Positions 30,250-40,474 of a stretch of DNA of 64,000 nucleotides are shown here, in pieces. The notes under the pieces were generated by a model. That model searched no databases. It was not told the origin of the DNA and worked only from the letters and a program-made list of their open reading frames with translations. The number at the start of each line of letters is the position of its first letter. Position 1 is the stretch's first letter. The position numbers were made by a program, and so were the translations under genes. The DNA is from Bacilli bacterium (GTDB lineage: Bacteria > Bacillota > Bacilli > Paenibacillales > NBRC-103111), in NCBI GenBank assembly GCA_028287395.1, contig JAQBPR010000191.1:20480-84479 (forward strand), given 5' to 3'.

Positions 30250-32521
30250 AATAAATTAACTTCTTTTCTTGAGCAGCGATACATTCAATTGGTTTACCAT
30301 TTATTATAAAAAGACTGGTAAATGTATTATCTTTGCTTGCTCGTATTTCAATGACTGATTTGGAAATTTTAATGTGGAATTTTTGATCTCTCCAGCATAA
30401 ATTAAAGCCAATCGCTTTCCAACGGGTAGGTAATTTCGGCTTAATTGTGATTGCTTTTTCATTCGCGTTCACCCCGGCAAAGCCTAGAATGGCCGACATC
30501 CATGCTCCTCCGTTTGCGGCTGGATGCGTTCCGCCGATATAGAGATCTCCTACATATTGCTTGGATTCTCCAGTCAAATCAATCGTAGCTGTTTTCATAA
30601 AATACTTGTAGCCCCAGTCCGCATTGCCGATATCAGCCGCTACAAGTGAATAAAGGCAAGGACTTAAGCTGGAACCGTGCTCCGTTCGCGGTTCATAATA
30701 TTCCCAATTGGCTTTCTTGACCTCATGCGAATATTGATCTTTAAACATATTCAACATCGCAATCGTATCGGCTTGTTTAATAATCTTTGTACCGGTTGCT
30801 ATGCCGTTACCGCCGCCCCAGTATTCGTTCGGATGGATGACTCGGCTTTTAATGTCCTTCAAGCTGACATCTTCCAGCTTATCGTAACCGTCAAACTGTT
30901 CGATAACCAAGCTTGTTGGATGCGGTTGAGGGATATACAGCTGTTCATTCATTTCAACAATTTTAGCCAAATCAGGCTGATAATGAAGTTTATCGACTAA
31001 ACGGTTATATTCTTTTTTATACTTTTGCTTCAATATTTTTAATACGTCCAGTGCAACCTCAAGCGTATATTTAACCATCCGACTTGTAAAAATGTTATTA
31101 TTGACTCTTTCATGATATTCATCAGGGCCGGTTACATCGAGAATTTCATAGCGAGCTTTGTCTTTATTGAAATAAGCGTAGGAGTAGAAGAAACGTGCAC
31201 ACTCCAGAATAACTTCAGCTCCCCCTTCAAGAAGAATGCTTTCGTCACCAGTTAAAAGATAATATTGCCAAATGCCGTATGTCACATCAGCACTGATATG
31301 CACCTGTTTATCGCGAAAATAAGTTCTCATCGGCCTGCCTGTGAAAACATCGGTAATATTGAAAAGAGTACACGCATCCTCGCCGGTATCTTGGCTCTCC
31401 CATGCATAGAAAGCGCCGCGATATCCATATTCCTGAGCTTTTAGCCTTGCGCCCCCGAGAGTATGGCATCTGTATTTGACAAGATTTCTGGCAATTTCCG
31501 GGTTGGTATACATGAAGAAGGGGAGCATGAACATTTCGGTATCCCAGAAAACGGCGCCCTTGTAAACTTGACCTGAAAGACCTCTTGCTGGGATAGATAC
31601 CTGATCGGAATGTGTCGGAGCGATAACAAGCAGGTGATAAATACTGTATCTTAAAGCAAGCTGCGCCTCTGGATCACCGATGATTTCAATGTCCGATTGC
31701 TGCCATCTCTGCTCCCATAATTGCTGATGAGCTTGGAATAAAGCAGGGTAACCTTTTTTCAAAGCTTCCAGGCTGCTGACAAAAGCCTCTTGGCCACAAT
31801 CTTTCACCGGATCATTACTGGAAAAAACCGAAACATATTTATGAAATACATATGGTTTACCCGATTTTGCATCAACGGTTATTCTCCGAATAATGGAATG
31901 CTCTGAAGAAACAATTTGTTGCTTTCCGAAAGGAATTTCAGCTGCTTCAGACACAGTTAATTGATACCCTAATTCTTGAGTTAGTGCTTGAACGTAAAGT
32001 AAATCTCCATTCGTTCCATTCGTAATTTGTTTAAAATGCGGGCCATTAATATCCCAAACATCGCCGTCTATACCCGTTTCAATCACGATTTGACAATCTT
32101 GATTAGCTTTGAACGAATATTTCATACAAATCAAATGTACGTGATCCAAGCTAAAAAATCGTTCGGATTGAATTTGAATTTGGTTGCCGTGGTTCGTTTT
32201 GAAAATGGTTTCTCTTTGATGAAGCGCATGCTTTAAATCCAATGATTGTTGATGTTTATGTGGTTCAGCTGACACGACCGAAATCCATTCACCGTCACAA
32301 TAAAGCTTAGTATATAAGCCGTTTGGCGCATTAATCGGTTCTCTCCAGCTATTGCCAACCTTGTCATATAGACCGGACATTACACAAGAGACTAGATGTT
32401 CCTTTCCATGCTCATCTAAAGTACCACGATATCCCATATAGCCATTGCCAATCAGAAACTTATTTCCATTTAACTCTGTTCTATTTTTATTATATTGATG
32501 CTCATTAATGCTCCAATTCAT
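30248..32521 (-). CDS. Glycoside hydrolase family 65 phosphorylase (kojibiose/maltose phosphorylase-like)
   Basis: AVFWDTEMFMLPFF, VTGPDEYHERVNNNIFTSRM, catalytic GPDE motif, EHGSSLSPCLYS. Confidence 0.92.
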   Translation of the reverse strand: MNWSINEHQYNKNRTELNGNKFLIGNGYMGYRGTLDEHGKEHLVSCVMSGLYDKVGNSWREPINAPNGLYTKLYCDGEWISVVSAEPHKHQQSLDLKHALHQRETIFKTNHGNQIQIQSERFFSLDHVHLICMKYSFKANQDCQIVIETGIDGDVWDINGPHFKQITNGTNGDLLYVQALTQELGYQLTVSEAAEIPFGKQQIVSSEHSIIRRITVDAKSGKPYVFHKYVSVFSSNDPVKDCGQEAFVSSLEALKKGYPALFQAHQQLWEQRWQQSDIEIIGDPEAQLALRYSIYHLLVIAPTHSDQVSIPARGLSGQVYKGAVFWDTEMFMLPFFMYTNPEIARNLVKYRCHTLGGARLKAQEYGYRGAFYAWESQDTGEDACTLFNITDVFTGRPMRTYFRDKQVHISADVTYGIWQYYLLTGDESILLEGGAEVILECARFFYSYAYFNKDKARYEILDVTGPDEYHERVNNNIFTSRMVKYTLEVALDVLKILKQKYKKEYNRLVDKLHYQPDLAKIVEMNEQLYIPQPHPTSLVIEQFDGYDKLEDVSLKDIKSRVIHPNEYWGGGNGIATGTKIIKQADTIAMLNMFKDQYSHEVKKANWEYYEPRTEHGSSLSPCLYSLVAADIGNADWGYKYFMKTATIDLTGESKQYVGDLYIGGTHPAANGGAWMSAILGFAGVNANEKAITIKPKLPTRWKAIGFNLCWRDQKFHIKISKSVIEIRASKDNTFTSLFIINGKPIECIAAQEKKLIY

Positions 32522-32528
32522 GGTGGAG

Positions 32529-34832
32529 TCACACCCTTCCCGCAGTTAAATTAGAAACAATTATTCCAATAGGATCAATCGAGTAAGGGGTATCATAGAC
32601 CTTAATACATACATCTGAACCGTTAATCACTTTAATTTGAACGTGATGTTGATCGATATTTAGCTGGAGAACGGAGTGATTAAATAAAATTTTGAAGCTA
32701 TAAGAAGTCCATGCTTTGGGTATGGACGGGTTGAAAATAAGCTCATCTCCATCAGAACGCATTCCGCCGAATCCATACACAATATTCATCCACGCTGCGG
32801 CAATAGAAGTGGTATGCAATCCCTCCCGCGTATTTCGGTTATAATTGTCCAAATCCAAACGAGTAGCAAACTCGAAAAATTTAAAAGCCTCTTCATGCTT
32901 CCCTATTTCCGCGGCCATAATCGAATGAATCGAAGGGGAGAGTGAGGATTCATGTATACATCTTGATTCGTAATAATCATAATTAGCTTGCTTAGCTTCC
33001 AGTGTGAAATCCTGATTATATAAGAACATAAACATCAGCACATCGGGCTGCTTAATCATGTCATATCGATAAAGGCGGTCATAAGACCAATTCGAATACA
33101 AGGGAAAGTCTGTGACGGGGATGGTATCGATATCTAAATGCGGCATATCAAAAAAACCGTCATGCTCTTCATAAATTCCCGTTTCAATATCCAAAGGGAT
33201 TCGCATTTTTTCTGAAAAATGCTTCCAGCTCTCTAATTCTGCTTGCGTTATGCCGATATTGTTCACGAGATTCTGAAAGGCGGTGGATTGATTTTCTTTC
33301 ATCTCTTGCAAAATTTCTAAGGTGTATTCAAACAGTTTTTTGGCCATGAAATTAATATAGCAATTATTATTTACCATCAGCTGGAACTCATCAGGTCCCA
33401 TTACACCATAGTAGCCAAATTCGCCCGTCCTTTGTCCCCATTGACCTCGACTCGCATAGAAACGACTGATCTGGATCAGCATTTCAATTCCCTTACTATA
33501 GATAAATTCCAGATCGCCGACGATTTTGGTATAATGCCAGATGCCATATGCCACAGCAGTACCAACGTGCAATTGCAGGTTTGAATGCTGCCAGAGATCG
33601 CAGCTTTCCGTTCCGTCTATGGTTGCTATAGGGTAGCAAGCGCCTAAACAGTCGATTTCGCGGGCTCGCTCCATTGCAGCGGCAAGCGATTTATAGCGGA
33701 ATTCAAGTAAGCTTTTTGCCGCTTTGGGATTGTTGAATATATAAAATGGTAGGCAATAAGATTCTGTATCCCAAAAAGCAAGTCCGCGATAAGCTTCTCC
33801 CGTTAAGCCCTTTGCCCCAATATTGAGCCCGGGATTGTCGCCATGATAGGTTTGATAAAGCTGGAAAATACAAAATCGGATTCCCTGCTGATTTTCAGGG
33901 TCGCCATCAATGACAATATCTGAGGTTTCCCATATATGGTTCCAATAAGAGACTTGTTCGGAAAGGACTTCTTTGAAATTAAAGCGGGCATAGGCTGCTG
34001 CCAATTCCAATCCCTTTAACCAAACTTCATCGGATTCGGCAGCGGTGTTTTTTTCGGCATAATTAACGACTGTTTTCTCAAAGCCTGTTGGAATTCCTTT
34101 TTCCAGCTTTAAGCTGAAATCAAGACCAATGAATTTGTCCTCTTCAATACTTTGCATGTCTAATTCCGTATCGGATTTAATTTGAAAGCTGGAGAAAAGG
34201 CGATTTTCCGCATGAAGGGTCTTTGCCAATATGGCCGCCGTAGGTTTTGAACTGCTTTTTTGAATACAATTCCACAAGTTTTTCCCTTGATCTTCATGGA
34301 TGACTGAAAAGTCGAGTCCGGAACGGATCTCTATGGCGCCTGAAAAATTGAGCGGCAAAAAGGTAACCTGCTGACAGCCCAAGTAGGATGTTGTCATACT
34401 AACCAAACGAATAAAACATACCTGTATCGATTTACCGTTTGTTAAATGCCAATTAAACGTTCGGCTAAGGGTACCGTTTTGGAAATCTAATTTTCTGACA
34501 AAATCCGTAATATGACTTTTCGCAATATCCAGGACTTCGCCATCTATGGCTAATCTGGTATAAAGCCAGTCCACACCATTTGCCATAAAACGCAGGCTTT
34601 TGATGATTCCTTTGTAATGAGCGCCTATTTTCATTTCATCATAAAGGCCGTTAAAGTAACTCCCTACTAGACTGTCCCCGCTATATCCTTCATCCAGATA
34701 ACCACGTACACCCATATATTCATTACCAAGTGAAAAAATGGATTCGGATACACGGTTACGTGCGGGATCAAACCCTTCTTCGATAATTGCCCAAGGGTCT
34801 ATTTTTAAATATTTGTCTGCAACTTTTGCCAT
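32529..34832 (-). CDS. Glycoside hydrolase family 65 phosphorylase, second subtype
   Basis: LAFWDTESYCLPFYI, GVMGPDEFQLMVNNNCYINFMAKK, HESSLSPSIHS. Confidence 0.92.
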   Translation of the reverse strand: MAKVADKYLKIDPWAIIEEGFDPARNRVSESIFSLGNEYMGVRGYLDEGYSGDSLVGSYFNGLYDEMKIGAHYKGIIKSLRFMANGVDWLYTRLAIDGEVLDIAKSHITDFVRKLDFQNGTLSRTFNWHLTNGKSIQVCFIRLVSMTTSYLGCQQVTFLPLNFSGAIEIRSGLDFSVIHEDQGKNLWNCIQKSSSKPTAAILAKTLHAENRLFSSFQIKSDTELDMQSIEEDKFIGLDFSLKLEKGIPTGFEKTVVNYAEKNTAAESDEVWLKGLELAAAYARFNFKEVLSEQVSYWNHIWETSDIVIDGDPENQQGIRFCIFQLYQTYHGDNPGLNIGAKGLTGEAYRGLAFWDTESYCLPFYIFNNPKAAKSLLEFRYKSLAAAMERAREIDCLGACYPIATIDGTESCDLWQHSNLQLHVGTAVAYGIWHYTKIVGDLEFIYSKGIEMLIQISRFYASRGQWGQRTGEFGYYGVMGPDEFQLMVNNNCYINFMAKKLFEYTLEILQEMKENQSTAFQNLVNNIGITQAELESWKHFSEKMRIPLDIETGIYEEHDGFFDMPHLDIDTIPVTDFPLYSNWSYDRLYRYDMIKQPDVLMFMFLYNQDFTLEAKQANYDYYESRCIHESSLSPSIHSIMAAEIGKHEEAFKFFEFATRLDLDNYNRNTREGLHTTSIAAAWMNIVYGFGGMRSDGDELIFNPSIPKAWTSYSFKILFNHSVLQLNIDQHHVQIKVINGSDVCIKVYDTPYSIDPIGIIVSNLTAGRV

Positions 34833-35050
34833 ATACGTATCCCCTTATGCACGATTTTTTATTTGTATTTCCTTTAATAGCTTATCTCAAAGACGAATTG
34901 TCCTTCAATAACTTAACTTAAGCAACTTAGGTGTAATATTACTGAATAATCGGGGTAATAGGATCGATGTGATTTGCGGGTTACTTATTGCACCCCAGTA
35001 AATTAAATGGTGTAATAGACGAAAGACGTTCATACAAATGGGAGGATAGC

Positions 35051-36334
35051 ATGGAGCAATCAGATTTTACAAAACGTTTCCAGCGCAAGGCTATTCAAGT
35101 AGATGAAGCCCAAGTAAGAATTCAAAATCATATCCGGCTTGGAGACATAGAAGAAGTTCAATTGGAGGATGCCATTGGCAGAAGGGCGGCAGTGGAAATT
35201 ATCGCGCCGAATAGCATGCCTCATTTTCGTCGTTCAGGTATGGATGGGTTTGCCATTATGGCAGAGTCTACAACGGGTGCAACCTCTGAAAATAATCAAA
35301 TTCTCGAAGTGATTGAAACCATAGCATGCGGAGCTGTTCCGACTAAAGAAGTAACCCTGTATAAGGCTGCAAGGATTATGACGGGTGCCATGGTTCCCCT
35401 GGGAGCCAATGCTGTCATTATGTTTGAAATGACCGAGTCCCTGATTAGAAACGGCAAAACCTATATTTCGATTTCCAAAGAAATCAAGAACGGGCATAAT
35501 ATTACGCCTATTGGCTTAGAGCTTACTGCAGGGGAAGTTTTATTAGAAAAAGGCAGAAAGATTCAAATAGGCGAGATGGCAATTCTCGCCGCTTTTGGAT
35601 TTGCAACCCTACCCGTATTTAAACGTCCCCAAGTGGCCATTCTTGCCACAGGGTCAGAGCTGCTGAATGTAAATGAACCTCTTCAACCTGGCAAAATCCG
35701 CAATAGCAATATGTATATGCTGGCGGCACAGGTTCTGGATGCCGGCGGCATTCCGCTTATGATGGACTCTATTCCGGATGAGCTGGAGAAGGCGAAGGAG
35801 AAAATTCTCGAAGCTTATCATGAAGCGGATTTTGTGATTACAACAGGCGGCGTTTCAGTGGGCGATTATGATACTTTAACGAACCTGTTTATGGATTGGG
35901 AGGGTACGCTCCTCTTTAATAAAGTCACGATGCGCCCAGGAAGCCCAACAACGGTTGGGGTATGGAACGATAAATTTTTATTTGCTCTTTCAGGCAATCC
36001 GGGTGCATGCTTTGTAGGCTTTGAGTTATTTGTCAGACCTGTGATATGGGGGATGCAGGGGAAAAAGGAGATTGGTTTACCGAAATTATCTGCCTATTTG
36101 GCTGAGGATTTTACTAAAGTGAACGCCTATCAACGGTATATCAGAGGAAAAATGTTTCATACTCAAGGTAAACTATATGTAAAACCCACAGGTATGGACC
36201 AGTCCAGTGTAACCCTTACAATCAAGGATTCGAATTGTCTGATTATTATTCCTTCCGGCAGTAAGGGAGTACAGGCGGGGGAACTCGTTACTATAATGCA
36301 GCTCAGCAGTTCGGAGGGGTATGGACATGAATGA
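35051..36334 (+). CDS. moeA: Molybdopterin molybdenumtransferase; start taken at ATG 35051
   Basis: FRRSGMDGFAI, ATGSELL, TTGGVSVGDYD, SGNPGACFVGFE. Confidence 0.95.
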   Translation: MEQSDFTKRFQRKAIQVDEAQVRIQNHIRLGDIEEVQLEDAIGRRAAVEIIAPNSMPHFRRSGMDGFAIMAESTTGATSENNQILEVIETIACGAVPTKEVTLYKAARIMTGAMVPLGANAVIMFEMTESLIRNGKTYISISKEIKNGHNITPIGLELTAGEVLLEKGRKIQIGEMAILAAFGFATLPVFKRPQVAILATGSELLNVNEPLQPGKIRNSNMYMLAAQVLDAGGIPLMMDSIPDELEKAKEKILEAYHEADFVITTGGVSVGDYDTLTNLFMDWEGTLLFNKVTMRPGSPTTVGVWNDKFLFALSGNPGACFVGFELFVRPVIWGMQGKKEIGLPKLSAYLAEDFTKVNAYQRYIRGKMFHTQGKLYVKPTGMDQSSVTLTIKDSNCLIIIPSGSKGVQAGELVTIMQLSSSEGYGHE

Positions 36335-36836
36335 ACAGGCTGTATTTCAAGTTGTTGGCTATAAAAACACAGGCAAGACCACGTTAATCTGTCGGCTCAT
36401 AGCCAGGCTGGCAGAAAAAGGACTGCGAGTGGGAACTGTGAAGCATGATGCGCACCAATTTGAGGTGGATCAACCCGGAAGAGATACGTGGAAACATCGT
36501 GAAGCGGGCGCACAGGCCGTTGCTATTTCTTCTGCAAGTCGTACGGCTTTTATTGAAGAGCGCAGCACCTCGTTAGAGGATTTATTGAGAAAATTCCATA
36601 ACATTGATATTGTGCTGGTGGAAGGATTTAAATTTGAAAAATACGCCAAAATCGTCATCCTTAAATCGGAAGAGCATTTGGAATTGCTTCATTCAACTAA
36701 AAACATCAAGGGTATGGTCTCTTGGTTTGCTATGGAGAGCTTAAATTCGCAAATCCCAGCTGACATTCCCTGCTTTAGGATAGAAGATGAAGATGCGATT
36801 CTGGAGCTTATCCTACACCATACAAATCTGAAATAA
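36327..36836 (+). CDS. mobB: Molybdopterin-guanine dinucleotide biosynthesis protein B
   Basis: VVGYKNTGKTTLICRL, KHDAHQFEVDQPGRDTWKHREAGA. Confidence 0.94.
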   Translation: MNEQAVFQVVGYKNTGKTTLICRLIARLAEKGLRVGTVKHDAHQFEVDQPGRDTWKHREAGAQAVAISSASRTAFIEERSTSLEDLLRKFHNIDIVLVEGFKFEKYAKIVILKSEEHLELLHSTKNIKGMVSWFAMESLNSQIPADIPCFRIEDEDAILELILHHTNLK

Positions 36837-36927
36837 GCATTGGTAATTTTACTCACAATGAACGTAATAATTCTCATCGCAAATAAATTTTATTTAACTT
36901 ATATTTGAAAAATGCATAGTTATCCGA

Positions 36928-37749
36928 ATGGAAGGCGGTATGGAGATGAATGGATTTTATACTGCGATAACGATGCATTTTCGCGTTTTTTTTCATTATC
37001 GCAAAGCTTTTTTAATTTCGATGGTTATTCACCCTATAACGCTGATGATCAATATTGTGTTATTTAAGGCGCTTTATGCTTACAACGGTTCGAACAGCCT
37101 CCAGGGATATCCTCTTTCCGAAATGGTTTGGTATTTTGCCGGCTCCGTATTTGTGAGTATTTTCACCTGGAATTTTACAGAAAGCAGACTTTCGGAACGC
37201 ATTTTAGACGGATCGCTTTCGGGAGATCTGATTCGTCCTATGTCGATTTTTCGAGTAGAGCTCGCCCATGCAATGGGCCTTCGCGCGTTAGGCGTACTCA
37301 TTGAATTCATTCCCGACATCATTATTTTCAGCATCATTTTCTTCCCGCAATTTATGACGATAGCTTCTCTGCTGAAATTTGTATTCACCGCGATATTGGC
37401 CTTCTTCCTTTATTTTTTAATGGCTTTTTTAATCGGAATGACCGCATTTGTTACGAAAAATAATCGCTCCTTAACCCAGATTAAGGTGCTATTAATCGGA
37501 ATGCTTGGTGGAGCTTATATTCCACTTGAATTTATGCCGAATTGGCTCAATCGGCTGGTGGATATTTTGCCATTTAAATACGTATTCTACTTTCCCATTC
37601 AAATGTTATTGAACCGCGAGAAGGTACAAGGGTTAGACGGGTTTTTGCGAATAGTCGGTATTCAGCTTCTGTGGATTTTTGCATTTTACTTGCTATGCAA
37701 GCTTCTGTGGAAAGTCATGATCAAAAAGTATTGCGCGGTTGGAGGTTGA
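36928..37749 (+). CDS. ABC-2 family exporter permease
   Basis: Six-TM permease, paired with a second permease and an ATPase. Confidence 0.85.
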   Translation: MEGGMEMNGFYTAITMHFRVFFHYRKAFLISMVIHPITLMINIVLFKALYAYNGSNSLQGYPLSEMVWYFAGSVFVSIFTWNFTESRLSERILDGSLSGDLIRPMSIFRVELAHAMGLRALGVLIEFIPDIIIFSIIFFPQFMTIASLLKFVFTAILAFFLYFLMAFLIGMTAFVTKNNRSLTQIKVLLIGMLGGAYIPLEFMPNWLNRLVDILPFKYVFYFPIQMLLNREKVQGLDGFLRIVGIQLLWIFAFYLLCKLLWKVMIKKYCAVGG

Positions 37750-37754
37750 TAGGA

Positions 37755-38558
37755 ATGGGGTCTATACATAAGCTTGTCGGATTGATGCATTTATTTTTTG
37801 CAAACAGTAAGTTAGTTATTTCCAGAAGTATGGCTTATCGCTTCGATTTTCTTGTCAGCGCTTTAATTTCGTTAGGTTTATCCAGCGCCGCGCCTCTTGT
37901 GCAATATTTGATTTTCGTTAAAACACAAGGGTATCCGGGTTGGACTGTCTCGCAATTAATCTTATTTCAAGGAATGGTTTTGATTACGGTGGGTTTGCGA
38001 GACACTTTATTCGGCAACGTTAGAAACAATGTAATGACGCTTGTTCGTACGGGGGATTTCGATCGGCTGCTTTTAAAACCGTATCCGCCGATCGGTGTAA
38101 TATTAACAGGCGGATTTAATATCAATGGCATCGGCTTAATTATTACAGGCTTTGGGATTGTGGCTTATTCAGGCGTTAAATTGCATTTAAGCTTTGATTT
38201 TATGCGAATGTTAGGCTTTATGGGCGTCGTAGTCAGTGGATTAGTGTTCTATATGGGAATATTGATCCTGTTTTGCGGCATTGTGATTATGATCATTCAA
38301 ATGGGGAGAATTGGCGAATTTCTCGATGGATTAGTTAAGTTTTCGGAATATCCGCTCCAGATATTTCCACATTTTCTTAGGGTGGCATTTGTTACCATCG
38401 TTCCATTCGCTCTATTGAATTATTATCCGGCGCAAATTTTATTAAATAGGGTAAATAGTATAGCGCTTATTGCCGTATTCGGCAGCTTCATTTTTTTCTG
38501 GCTTATGCTCAAGTGGTGGAATGCCAGCTTGAAAAAATATACGAGTGCAGGAGGCTAA
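37755..38558 (+). CDS. ABC-2 family exporter permease
   Basis: Multi-TM protein; ATG 37755 after RBS ggaggttgat. Confidence 0.85.
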   Translation: MGSIHKLVGLMHLFFANSKLVISRSMAYRFDFLVSALISLGLSSAAPLVQYLIFVKTQGYPGWTVSQLILFQGMVLITVGLRDTLFGNVRNNVMTLVRTGDFDRLLLKPYPPIGVILTGGFNINGIGLIITGFGIVAYSGVKLHLSFDFMRMLGFMGVVVSGLVFYMGILILFCGIVIMIIQMGRIGEFLDGLVKFSEYPLQIFPHFLRVAFVTIVPFALLNYYPAQILLNRVNSIALIAVFGSFIFFWLMLKWWNASLKKYTSAGG

Positions 38559-38559
38559 T

Positions 38560-39543
38560 GTGGAGGAATTAATCATTGAAATCAGCGGGTTGAAAAAGGA
38601 ATTTAAGGTAGCCCAGCGTAGGGAAGGACTGCGGTCTTCTATCCAGTCGCTATTCAATCGTCAGTATAAAATGGTGCAGGCCGTGGAACATGTAGATCTA
38701 AATGTAACAAAGGGAGAAATTCGCGGCTTAATCGGTCCAAACGGAGCAGGAAAATCAACAACGATCAAAATTATGTCGGGTATTCTGCATCCGAGTGAAG
38801 GAACTGTTCGTGTAATGGGGTACACTCCTTGGGAGCAGCGTGAGGCATATGTAAAGCATATTGGCGTGGTATTCGGCCAGAAGTCGCAGCTGTGGTGGGA
38901 TTTGCCGGCACTTGATACGTTTGCGCTGCATAAACAAATGTATCAAATTCCAGAGAAGCGATTTCGTGAAAATGTAAACTTTTTAACTGAATTATTGAAC
39001 ATTCGAGAAGTCGTCACAAAGCCGGTACGGCAACTTTCTCTAGGGGAACGCATGAAATGCGAGCTTGTATCGGCGCTGCTTCATGACCCACCATTAATCT
39101 TTCTCGACGAACCGACAATTGGTCTGGATATTTTATCGAAAGAAACGATTCGCAGATTTATAAAGCAGTTGAATCAAGATAAGAAAACAACTTTTATAAT
39201 TACTACACATGACATGGCTGATTTAGAAAATTTGTGTGAACGCGTAACGATAATTAACAAAGGTATAGTTGTATATGATGATGCTTTAGGAAAGCTGAAT
39301 AAAATATACGCCGGAAGAAAAATTGTCGAGCTGACCTTTTTCGAACCTATCCAACCTGAAATACTGAAGGATTTCAAAGTCACAGCATTCAATGAGCTGT
39401 CTGCAAGTATCGAAGTGGGGTTAACTGACGGAGATATTATGAAAGAGATCTATCTAATCATGAGCTCGCTTCCGTCTGTACATGATATCAATATAAATAA
39501 CATCAGTATAGAAGAGGTCATCAAGGAAATCTATTTAGCCTAA
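38560..39543 (+). CDS. ABC transporter ATP-binding protein; GTG start at 38560
   Basis: IGPNGAGKSTTIK Walker A, LSLGERMKCELVSALLHDPPLIFLDEPTIGLD. Confidence 0.94.
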   Translation: MEELIIEISGLKKEFKVAQRREGLRSSIQSLFNRQYKMVQAVEHVDLNVTKGEIRGLIGPNGAGKSTTIKIMSGILHPSEGTVRVMGYTPWEQREAYVKHIGVVFGQKSQLWWDLPALDTFALHKQMYQIPEKRFRENVNFLTELLNIREVVTKPVRQLSLGERMKCELVSALLHDPPLIFLDEPTIGLDILSKETIRRFIKQLNQDKKTTFIITTHDMADLENLCERVTIINKGIVVYDDALGKLNKIYAGRKIVELTFFEPIQPEILKDFKVTAFNELSASIEVGLTDGDIMKEIYLIMSSLPSVHDININNISIEEVIKEIYLA

Positions 39544-39575
39544 GGCTTTAAGAAGTCTCATGAAAAAAAGGAGAA

Positions 39576-39601
39576 AGGCGCACTCGAGCAAGAGTGCGCC
39601 T
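39576..39601. terminator. Bidirectional terminator hairpin between convergent genes
   Basis: aggcgcactc-gagcaa-gagtgcgcct; T-rich on minus strand. Confidence 0.8.
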
Positions 39602-39606
39602 CATCA

Positions 39607-39870
39607 TTATTCATCATGCGTTTCATGATCCGCTGGATAATCACGGTCGATGCCTTCGTGTAATTCGCGATTTTCATAATTAAACTGATTCGGTGGACGT
39701 TGGTCTATACGCCAAGGGGTGCTTTTTCCGAGTACTTCTGAAACGATGCTCGAACCGTAAGGGCCTTCCGGAAATTCTTCAGCAGTCAAGTCATTTCGTT
39801 GTGATTCAACGGTAGCTAAATCGGTATATTTCTTACGCCGCTCTTTTTTGAATCCGTACATTTCATGCAC
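39607..39870 (-). CDS. Conserved hypothetical small soluble protein
   Basis: ORF with RBS-like ggggtg upstream, charged protein. Confidence 0.65.
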   Translation of the reverse strand: MHEMYGFKKERRKKYTDLATVESQRNDLTAEEFPEGPYGSSIVSEVLGKSTPWRIDQRPPNQFNYENRELHEGIDRDYPADHETHDE

Positions 39871-39984
39871 CCCCTGAGCTTGCTAAGCAAGCTGGCATTG
39901 TAAGCATCGACTTAGAAAATATAAGTCGTTTGCCACAATGTATTATATCCAGCTAGAGGATGAAATATACAATCGGAAGTGCAA

Positions 39985-40299
39985 TTAAATATCGGTAAAG
40001 TGGACAGAACCTATAATTTGTTCTAAAAATTCAATTAATTCAGCAGCTTCTTCCTCATTTAGTTTGAAGATATGCTCAACGTAGCCTTCTGTACTAATAT
40101 CGTCAGGACCGAGAATAGCCGTTTTGCCCATTTGGATATCGGTCACCAGCTTTTTTCCATAAAAACGATTGGAAGAAGTAATAGCCAGATCAAACCGTTT
40201 CATACTTTCGCCAATAAAGCTTACAAAGCGAGTTCGCGTGTCCTCGGTGGTATCATATAAGTAATCAAGCTCTTGATTTGACATTGCATTCACTCCCAA
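39985..40299 (-). CDS. DUF3055-like protein
   Basis: TRTRFVSFIGESMKRFDLAITSSNRFYGKKLVTDIQMGKTAILGPDDIS. Confidence 0.7.
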   Translation of the reverse strand: MGVNAMSNQELDYLYDTTEDTRTRFVSFIGESMKRFDLAITSSNRFYGKKLVTDIQMGKTAILGPDDISTEGYVEHIFKLNEEEAAELIEFLEQIIGSVHFTDI

Positions 40300-40349
40300 G
40301 CAGATAATATAAGCCTATTCAGACCTCATCATATCACAATAAAAAACGA

Positions 40350-40378
40350 TTGCCTACTTGACAACTTCATGATACAAT
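40350..40378 (+). promoter_or_regulatory. Putative sigma-A promoter for the HRDC gene
   Basis: TTGCCT-17 nt-TACAAT. Confidence 0.5.
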
Positions 40379-40408
40379 CGAACTAATTTCAGGAATTCCA
40401 GAGGAAGC

Positions 40409-40445
40409 ACCTCTTCTACAATACGTAGAAGGGGTGTTTTTGCGT
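40409..40445 (+). terminator. Leader terminator/attenuator candidate upstream of HRDC gene
   Basis: cacctcttctac-aata-cgtagaaggggtg followed by ttttt, between promoter and RBS. Confidence 0.7.
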
Positions 40446-40474
40446 TCCTGAAAAAACGAGTGGAGGTTGAAGAG

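Noticed and set aside
34965-34971. CACATCG (minus strand) upstream of the GH65 operon as a third copy of the AraC-type module
   Set aside because: The second CACAT at 21 bp and a TATAAT at the right distance are missing, so a single heptamer is not enough
34833-35050. Molybdenum-cofactor riboswitch upstream of moeA
   Set aside because: Region is AT-rich with only weak, bulged inverted repeats and no conserved Moco-RNA core could be recognised
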